A stretch of DNA of 12,096 nucleotides from positions 1-12,096 of the forward strand of contig JAAZAC010000103.1 of the NCBI GenBank assembly GCA_012514545.1, in the 5' to 3' direction. Position numbers and translations under genes: made by a program. Source of the DNA: Actinomycetales bacterium. GTDB taxonomy: Bacteria; Actinomycetota; Actinomycetes; Actinomycetales; Cellulomonadaceae. The notes under the pieces were generated by a model that ran no database searches, was not told the DNA's origin, and was given only the letters and a program-made list of their open reading frames with translations. Shown in pieces: positions 8,657 through 12,096 of this stretch. Within the stretch, counting starts at the first letter, position 1. The number at the start of each line of letters is the position of its first letter.

Positions 8657-9117
8657 TGCGCCCGCGCGGGCGCCGGACGCGGCGAGGGCTCGCGGCCGTC
8701 GCGGCGGCGGCCGCGGCCGCCGTGCTCGTGCTCGCCGGGTGCGCCGGCGCCGGCGACGAGACCCTGGCGGGGTTCGGGCTGCCGGTGCAGCCCGAGGAGG
8801 GCGTCCCGGGCCCGCGCCGGCCGGTGTCGGGCGTGCTGCGCGTGGAGCACAACGGCTGCTTCACGCTCGAGGACGCCGGCGGCGCGCGGCGCTGGCTGGT
8901 CTGGCCGCGGGACGCGCGGCACGACGACGACCACGTGGTGCTCGGCGACGGCACCGCGGTGGGCGACGGTGCCGTCCTCGTCGGCGAGGGCGCGCGGGTC
9001 GACGCCGCCGCGCTGCCGGACTTCGCGTCGGACGGCTACTACGGCTCGTTCGGCCGCTTCTGCGGGGCGGACGAGCTCGGCGTCGTCGTGCTCGACGAGG
9101 TCCGCGCCGACGCCTGA
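8656..9117 (+). CDS. Small secreted lipoprotein of unknown function, overlapping smc
   Basis: 153-residue predicted lipoprotein that I cannot place in a named family. A basic N-terminus (RPRGRRTRRG) is followed by an Ala/Val-rich hydrophobic stretch (about 12-27) and a lipobox LAGC with Cys29, so the mature protein (about 125 residues) should be lipid-anchored on the outer face of the membrane. Two further cysteines, C68 (HNGCFTL) and C136 (GRFCGAD), could form a disulfide in the exported protein (inference). The mature part looks beta-rich, with a WLVWP segment near 80-84 and an ending SDGYYGSFGRFCGADELGVVVL. The start is supported by an AGGAGG site 10 bases upstream and by the TGATG junction with smc, which implies one transcript and coupled translation. 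A role in chromosome condensation is not implied; shared expression is all the context shows. Hairpins follow soon after the stop. Confidence 0.85.
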   Translation: MRPRGRRTRRGLAAVAAAAAAAVLVLAGCAGAGDETLAGFGLPVQPEEGVPGPRRPVSGVLRVEHNGCFTLEDAGGARRWLVWPRDARHDDDHVVLGDGTAVGDGAVLVGEGARVDAAALPDFASDGYYGSFGRFCGADELGVVVLDEVRADA

Positions 9118-9129
9118 CCGCCGCGGCCC

Positions 9130-9142
9130 GGTCCCCGGGACC
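9130..9142 (+). terminator. Short GC hairpin after the lipoprotein gene, possible weak terminator
   Basis: GGTCC-CCG-GGACC is a 5-bp perfect stem with a 3-base loop, 13 bases after the stop of the smc-lipoprotein unit. There is no T tract, so a classical intrinsic terminator is not shown. It may act together with the larger inverted repeat just downstream. Confidence 0.3.
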
Positions 9143-9147
9143 CCTGA

Positions 9148-9231
9148 CCCACCGCAGAGTGGAACGACATGAGGTCCGGCAGCACGAAGTGGAACGAGAT
9201 GCCAGCGGATCGTTCCACTCTGCGGGGTGGG
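9148..9231. repeat. Long imperfect inverted repeat with internal third copy of the arm motif
   Basis: The arms CGCAGAGTGGAACGA (9153-9167) and TCGTTCCACTCTGCG (9210-9224) are perfectly complementary over 15 bases. They extend outward by CCCAC (9148-9152) against GTGGG (9227-9231) with a 2-base bulge. Inside, TCC and GGCA (9175-9181) can pair with TGCC (9200-9203) and GGA (9207-9209). The core AGTGGAACGA occurs at 9158-9167, again directly at 9188-9197 (30 bases on), and inverted at 9210-9219. Two alternative stems are therefore possible: the long one, or a 10-bp stem of the inner copy with the right arm. It is less GC-rich than its surroundings. It may be a terminator for smc and its lipoprotein gene, a dispersed palindromic element, or a protein-binding site; the sequence does not decide. 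Confidence 0.85.
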
Positions 9232-9240
9232 TGGTGCGGT

Positions 9241-9272
9241 GGGGCGGGGCGGAGACGGCAAGAACCCGCCCC
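9241..9272. repeat. GC-rich inverted repeat, 8-bp arms
   Basis: GGGGCGGG (9241-9248) and CCCGCCCC (9265-9272) are perfect complements around a 16-base loop. It lies directly after the long inverted repeat, in the non-coding gap before the 106-residue gene. No T run follows. It could help termination or simply reflect base composition; GC-only arms of this size are not rare in such DNA. Confidence 0.45.
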
Positions 9273-9284
9273 GGGACGTGTGCA

Positions 9285-9299
9285 GATCGTGTGACGATC
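9285..9299. promoter_or_regulatory. Palindrome upstream of the 106-residue gene, possible operator
   Basis: GATCGT-GTG-ACGATC is a perfect 6-bp inverted repeat with a 3-base centre, about 60 bases before the next start codon. Mixed base composition and symmetry make it a better operator candidate than the GC-only repeats nearby. Nothing identifies a binding protein. Confidence 0.3.
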
Positions 9300-9345
9300 C
9301 GCCGGGGGCCCCGCACGACCGCGCGCACCGTTGCGCCGAACGGGT

Positions 9346-9351
9346 GACACT
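9346..9351 (+). promoter_or_regulatory. Candidate -10 box for the 106-residue gene (leaderless)
   Basis: GACACT departs from TAnnnT only at its first base and keeps the two most important positions (A2, T6). It ends 6 bases before the ATG at 9358, the same spacing as at smc and ftsY. No Shine-Dalgarno is present. It favours ATG 9358 over the in-frame TTG at 9331 or GTG at 9352. Confidence 0.4.
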
Positions 9352-9357
9352 GTGCTC

Positions 9358-9678
9358 ATGGCTCCCACACTCACCTGGATCGTCGTCGCCCTCGTCGTCG
9401 CCCTCGTGGTGCTCGTCGTCGCGGGGACCACGTCCGGGGCGCCGCGGCGCGGGGTGCGGGACTTCCTCCGCGACCTGCGCGCCGGCGTCCGCCCCGACCC
9501 CGGCGACTCCGTCGGCCTGCTCAGCAGCGCCCGGCAGGAGCTGGCGGAGGCCGCCGACGCCGAGGGCTCGCTGGAGGACATCTTCCGGATCGGCGAGGCG
9601 CCGCCGTCGGCGTACGTCGAGCCGGCCGAGCTCGTCGGCCCCCTCGCGGGTGCCGCGCGCCGGCTGCGCGGCCACTGA
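9358..9678 (+). CDS. Hypothetical membrane-anchored protein, 106 residues
   Basis: Not a recognised family. One strong N-terminal membrane segment (about 5-22, Val/Leu/Ala only) has no lipobox or clear cleavage site. It is followed by a basic stretch (APRRGVRDFLRDLRAGVR), so the likely topology is N-out with a cytoplasmic tail of about 80 residues. The tail has an acidic helical part (SSARQELAEAADAEGSLEDIFRIGE) and a short basic end (RRLRGH). The ATG at 9358 was chosen over upstream TTG 9331 and GTG 9352 because a -10-like hexamer ends 6 bases before it and the hydrophobic segment starts at once. Codon use matches the neighbours. It lies 85 bases before ftsY, but a separate -10-like box there suggests separate starts. 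That it is a real gene is probable, given a good membrane helix and normal codon bias; its role is unknown. Confidence 0.75.
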   Translation: MAPTLTWIVVALVVALVVLVVAGTTSGAPRRGVRDFLRDLRAGVRPDPGDSVGLLSSARQELAEAADAEGSLEDIFRIGEAPPSAYVEPAELVGPLAGAARRLRGH

Positions 9679-9751
9679 GCGGGCGCGCCGGGGAGGGTGC
9701 CCGAGCCGTGCCGGTGCCGCGTCGGCCGCGGGCGCGCGGCGGCGTGCCTGA

Positions 9752-9757
9752 GAGACT
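9752..9757 (+). promoter_or_regulatory. Candidate -10 box for ftsY (leaderless)
   Basis: GAGACT resembles TAnnnT apart from the first base and ends exactly 6 bases before the GTG at 9764. The 85-base gap upstream has no Shine-Dalgarno close to the start and no clear -35. It is weaker than the smc and ndk boxes, but the identical spacing adds support. Confidence 0.4.
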
Positions 9758-9763
9758 GACCGC

Positions 9764-10933
9764 GTGAACGAGCTCAGCGACATCCTCATCTGGGCCCTGC
9801 CCGCGCTCGCGGTCGTCGCGGTCGGCGTCGCGGTGCCCCTGCGGCGCCGCTCCCGCCGCCCCGCGCCCCCCGCCGCGCCCGAGGCCGGAGCGCCCGACGC
9901 CGGCGCGCCGTCGGGCACGGCCGTCGCCGAGGCGCCGGTCGCCGAGCCGGCGACCACCGCGGAGGCCGCGGAGGTCGCCCCGGCCGCGCCCGCGCTCGAG
10001 ACCCCCGAGCCGGTCCAGGGGCGCCTCGTGCGCCTGCGCGAGCGCCTCGCCCGCTCGGGCTCGCCGCTGGGCGCTCGCCTGCTCGCGGTGCTCTCGCGCG
10101 ACCACCTCGGCGAGGACGACTGGGACGAGCTCGAGGAGGTCCTCCTCCTCGGCGACGTCGGCGCCGGGCCCACCGCCGAGCTCCTCGACCGCCTCCGCGA
10201 GCGCGTGCGCGTGCTCGGCGTGCGCGAGCCGGCCGCCGTGCGCGGCCTCCTGCGCGAGCTGCTGCTCGACCTCGTCGGCCCCGACCTCGACCGCTCCCTC
10301 GCGCTGCCGCCGGCGGGCGAGGGTCCCGCCGTCGTGCTCGTCGTCGGCGTCAACGGCACCGGCAAGACGACGACCGTCGGCAAGCTCGCCCGCGTGCTCG
10401 TCGCCGAGGGCCGCAGCGTGGTCCTCGGCGCCGCCGACACCTTCCGCGCCGCGGCCGCCGACCAGCTCGCCACGTGGGGCGCCCGGGTGGGCGTGCCCAC
10501 GGTGCGCGCGGAGCGCGACGGCGCCGACCCGGCCGCCGTCGCGTTCGACGCCCTGCGCGAGGCGCAGGAGGCGGGGGCCGACGTCGTGCTCGTGGACACG
10601 GCCGGCCGACTGCAGAACAAGGCGGGCCTCATGGACGAGCTCGGCAAGATCGCGCGCGTCCTCGCCCGGCCCGGCCCCATCGCCGAGGTGCTGCTCGTGC
10701 TCGACGCCACCACCGGGCAGAACGGGCTCCGCCAGGCGCAGGTCTTCACGGAGGTGGCCGGCGTCACCGGCATCGTGCTGACCAAGCTCGACGGCACCGC
10801 CAAGGGCGGCATCGTCGTCGCGGTGCAGCGCGAGCTGGGCGTGCCGGTCAAGCTCGTCGGCCTCGGCGAGGGGCCGGACGACCTCGCGCCGTTCGACCCC
10901 GAGGCGTTCGTCGACGGGCTTCTCGCGGGCTGA
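9764..10933 (+). CDS. ftsY: Signal recognition particle receptor FtsY
   Basis: SRP-family GTPase that docks the Ffh-4.5S RNA-ribosome complex at the membrane for co-translational insertion. It has 389 residues. An N-terminal membrane helix (about 7-26, then RRRSRR) is followed by a low-complexity Ala/Pro/Glu linker (about 30-85). This matches the membrane-anchored FtsY of actinobacteria, in place of the acidic A domain of E. coli. The four-helix N domain spans about 90-180 (ARLLAVLSRDHLGEDDWDELEEVLLLGDVG). The G domain shows GVNGTGKT at 195-202, AADTFRAAAADQL, DTAGR at 278-282, TKLDGTAKGG at 340-349 and GLGEGPDDLAPFD near the end. All GTPase motifs are intact. The GTG start is set by the -10-like box 6 bases upstream and keeps the membrane helix. 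ffh does not follow here; amtB does. Confidence 0.97.
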   Translation: MNELSDILIWALPALAVVAVGVAVPLRRRSRRPAPPAAPEAGAPDAGAPSGTAVAEAPVAEPATTAEAAEVAPAAPALETPEPVQGRLVRLRERLARSGSPLGARLLAVLSRDHLGEDDWDELEEVLLLGDVGAGPTAELLDRLRERVRVLGVREPAAVRGLLRELLLDLVGPDLDRSLALPPAGEGPAVVLVVGVNGTGKTTTVGKLARVLVAEGRSVVLGAADTFRAAAADQLATWGARVGVPTVRAERDGADPAAVAFDALREAQEAGADVVLVDTAGRLQNKAGLMDELGKIARVLARPGPIAEVLLVLDATTGQNGLRQAQVFTEVAGVTGIVLTKLDGTAKGGIVVAVQRELGVPVKLVGLGEGPDDLAPFDPEAFVDGLLAG

Positions 10934-10948
10934 GCCACGCACCCCCGC

Positions 10949-11017
10949 GAAACGCAGAGTTAACGCGGCGGGCGCCCGCGTGATCCGGCCGTAACGCCGG
11001 GCACGCGGGGACGAAAC
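10949..11017 (+). promoter_or_regulatory. Candidate GlnR-type nitrogen control half-sites upstream of amtB
   Basis: Known actinobacterial GlnR boxes alternate GTnAC and GAAAC half-sites at 11-base steps. Here GAAAC (10949-10953) is followed after 6 bases by TTAAC (10960-10964), one mismatch from GTnAC. Further on, GTAAC (10991-10995) and GAAAC (11013-11017) are 22 bases apart, two helical steps, with the middle half-site unrecognisable. AT-containing half-sites stand out in this GC-rich DNA, and amtB is a classical GlnR target. The match is partial, so this remains inference. Confidence 0.35.
10968..10979. repeat. Perfect 12-base palindrome between ftsY and amtB
   Basis: GCGGGCGCCCGC is self-complementary and lies 35 bases after the ftsY stop. 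As a hairpin it gives only 4 bp around a 4-base loop and has no T tract, so it is a poor terminator. It could be a dyad protein site or a composition effect. Confidence 0.3.
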
Positions 11018-11033
11018 CGTGCTCCCCGACAGT

Positions 11034-11059
11034 GGGCGGCGGACCAGCCGCCCGGCTGG
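11034..11059 (+). promoter_or_regulatory. Two mutually exclusive hairpins in the amtB leader
   Basis: Hairpin A pairs GGGCGGC (11034-11040) with GCCGCCC (11047-11053) around a 6-base loop. Hairpin B pairs CCAGCC (11044-11049) with GGCTGG (11054-11059) around a 4-base loop. They share 11044-11053, so only one can form. They end 4 bases before the purine-rich ribosome site. If the transcript begins upstream, they could tune translation or elongation. No riboswitch class is recognised. Confidence 0.45.
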
Positions 11060-11062
11060 CGA

Positions 11063-11070
11063 GGGAGGAA
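11063..11070 (+). promoter_or_regulatory. Shine-Dalgarno of amtB
   Basis: GGGAGGAA, with GGAGG at 11064-11068, lies 10 bases before the ATG at 11079. It fixes the amtB start and contrasts with the leaderless pattern of smc, ndk and ftsY. Confidence 0.8.
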
Positions 11071-11078
11071 GTCACCCG

Positions 11079-12096
11079 ATGGACCTCAACTTCGGAGCGA
11101 CCGCGTGGATGCTCACCTCGGCATCCCTCGTGCTGCTCATGACACCCGGACTGGCGCTCTTCTACGGCGGGATGTCCCGCGCCAAGTCCGTCCTCAACAT
11201 GATGATGATGAGCTTCGGCACGCTCGGCGTCGTCGGAGTGATCTACGTGCTGTGGGGCTGGTCGATGTCCTACGGCGCGTCGGTCGGCGGGTTCTTCGGC
11301 AACCCGTTCGACCAGTTCGGCCTCGACGGGGCCATCTACGACGGAGCCGGCGAGTTCCTGATCGACGGCATGGGCGTGCCCGGCATCGTCGGCGTCGCGT
11401 TCCAGTCCACGTTCGCGATCATCACCGTCGCGCTCGTCAGCGGCGCGCTGGCGGACCGGGTCAAGTTCGGGACCTGGCTCGTCTTCGCGGGCGTCTGGGC
11501 GACGCTGTCGTACTTCCCGATCGCGCACATGGTGTGGGGTGGCGGCTTCCTCAGCGACAGCGAGGGCGGCCTGGCCGCGATGATCTTCGGCACGACCGAC
11601 GGCGCCGCCACGGTCGCCCCGATCGACTTCGCGGGCGGCACGGTCGTCCACATCAACGCCGGCGTCGCCGCCCTCGTGCTCGCGCTCATCATCGGCAAGC
11701 GCAAGGGCTTCGGCACCGAGCCGATGCGGCCGCACAACCTCACGCTCGTCATGCTGGGCGCCGCGCTCCTGTGGTTCGGCTGGTTCGGCTTCAACGCGGG
11801 CTCGGCGTTCACCGCCGACGGCGCCGCGGGCCTCGCCTGGGTGAACACCACGACGGCGACCGCCGCCGCGATGCTCGCCTGGCTGCTCGTGGAGAAGATC
11901 CGGGACGGGCACGCGACGTCGCTCGGTGCGGCGTCGGGCATCGTCGCCGGCCTGGTCGCGATCACGCCGGCCGCCGGCTCGGTCAGCCCGGGCGGCTCGA
12001 TCTTCCTCGGCGCGATCGCCGGCGTGCTTTGCGCCCTCGCGGTGGGCCTGAAGTACAAGCTGGGCTACGACGACTCGCTCGACGTCGTCGGCGTCC
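11079..12096 (+). CDS. amtB: Ammonium transporter AmtB, 3'-truncated by window edge
   Basis: Amt/Mep/Rh-family trimeric inner membrane channel for ammonium uptake. 339 codons are visible, covering about nine of the usual eleven membrane segments. Family motifs include LLMTPGLALFYGGM near residue 20, FQSTFA at 108-113 (F112 is the probable gate phenylalanine), HMVWGGG (W153), DFAGGTVVHINAG with D183 and the first pore histidine H191 spaced as in E. coli AmtB (D160/H168), and GWFGFNAGSA. The frame ends in DVVGV plus one C, so the next codon may be the second pore histidine. The loop between W153 and D183 is longer than in E. coli. There is no cleavable signal peptide. The start is set by a good Shine-Dalgarno. 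Likely GlnR regulation is inferred from upstream half-sites. In related genomes glnK and glnD usually follow; they would lie outside the window. Confidence 0.96.
   Translation, partial: MDLNFGATAWMLTSASLVLLMTPGLALFYGGMSRAKSVLNMMMMSFGTLGVVGVIYVLWGWSMSYGASVGGFFGNPFDQFGLDGAIYDGAGEFLIDGMGVPGIVGVAFQSTFAIITVALVSGALADRVKFGTWLVFAGVWATLSYFPIAHMVWGGGFLSDSEGGLAAMIFGTTDGAATVAPIDFAGGTVVHINAGVAALVLALIIGKRKGFGTEPMRPHNLTLVMLGAALLWFGWFGFNAGSAFTADGAAGLAWVNTTTATAAAMLAWLLVEKIRDGHATSLGAASGIVAGLVAITPAAGSVSPGGSIFLGAIAGVLCALAVGLKYKLGYDDSLDVVGV

Noticed and set aside
9118..9357. Possible small gene or RNA gene in the gap after the lipoprotein
   Set aside because: No open frame with normal codon bias or a start signal was found, and the inverted repeats do not form a recognisable tRNA or known RNA fold. 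The gap looks regulatory.
9331..9357. TTG at 9331 or GTG at 9352 as the start of the 106-residue protein
   Set aside because: No ribosome site precedes either, and the -10-like hexamer would overlap the TTG-initiated coding part. ATG 9358 fits the leaderless spacing seen at neighbouring genes.
10848..11912. Minus-strand frames of 354 and 240 codons opposite amtB
   Set aside because: The + strand encodes clear Amt motifs with a Shine-Dalgarno; the antisense products are compositional artefacts.
1..12096. Defence system, phage, transposon or CRISPR content
   Set aside because: All ordered + strand genes are housekeeping or small hypothetical membrane or lipoprotein genes with uniform codon use. 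No integrase, transposase, toxin-antitoxin pair or regular repeat-spacer pattern was seen.

Overview
The window is a very GC-rich bacterial chromosome segment. Third codon positions are almost all G or C, GTG starts are common, and long spurious open frames run on both strands. Gene content and order (ileS-folC-DUF4233-ndk, then smc, ftsY and an ammonium channel) point to a high-GC actinobacterium. I infer Micrococcales, probably near Cellulomonas, but the genus is a guess from codon style and order. All genes are on the + strand and nearly all are housekeeping genes. I see no transposase, integrase, CRISPR array, tRNA or rRNA.

Bases 1-4581 form a tightly packed unit: the 3' part of ileS, then folC, then a small DUF4233 membrane protein gene. 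Each junction is a 4-base GTGA overlap, so the next GTG start shares bases with the previous stop. ndk follows after 5 bases, with its own -10-like hexamer built into the last codons of the DUF4233 gene. Together the unit covers isoleucyl-tRNA charging, folate polyglutamylation, a membrane protein of unknown role and NTP balancing.

Bases 5093-9117 hold smc (chromosome condensation) and, overlapping its stop, a small lipoprotein gene of unknown function. Bases 9118-9357 hold no convincing gene but are dense in inverted repeats, including a long one with 15-base perfect arms that also contains an inner third copy of the arm motif. Bases 9358-10933 hold a 106-residue membrane-anchored hypothetical protein and ftsY (SRP receptor). 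The 145 bases after ftsY look regulatory: GlnR-like half-sites, a palindrome and two mutually exclusive hairpins lie ahead of a good Shine-Dalgarno and amtB. amtB runs off the end of the window just before its second conserved pore histidine.

The clearest shared regulatory pattern is that ndk, smc, the 106-residue gene and ftsY each have a -10-like hexamer ending 6 or 7 bases before the start codon and no Shine-Dalgarno. This fits leaderless mRNAs. amtB and the smc-coupled lipoprotein gene instead have clear ribosome binding sites. I found no strong evidence for a wholly new biological system. The best candidates for novelty are the 9148-9231 repeat element, the smc-coupled lipoprotein and the amtB leader.
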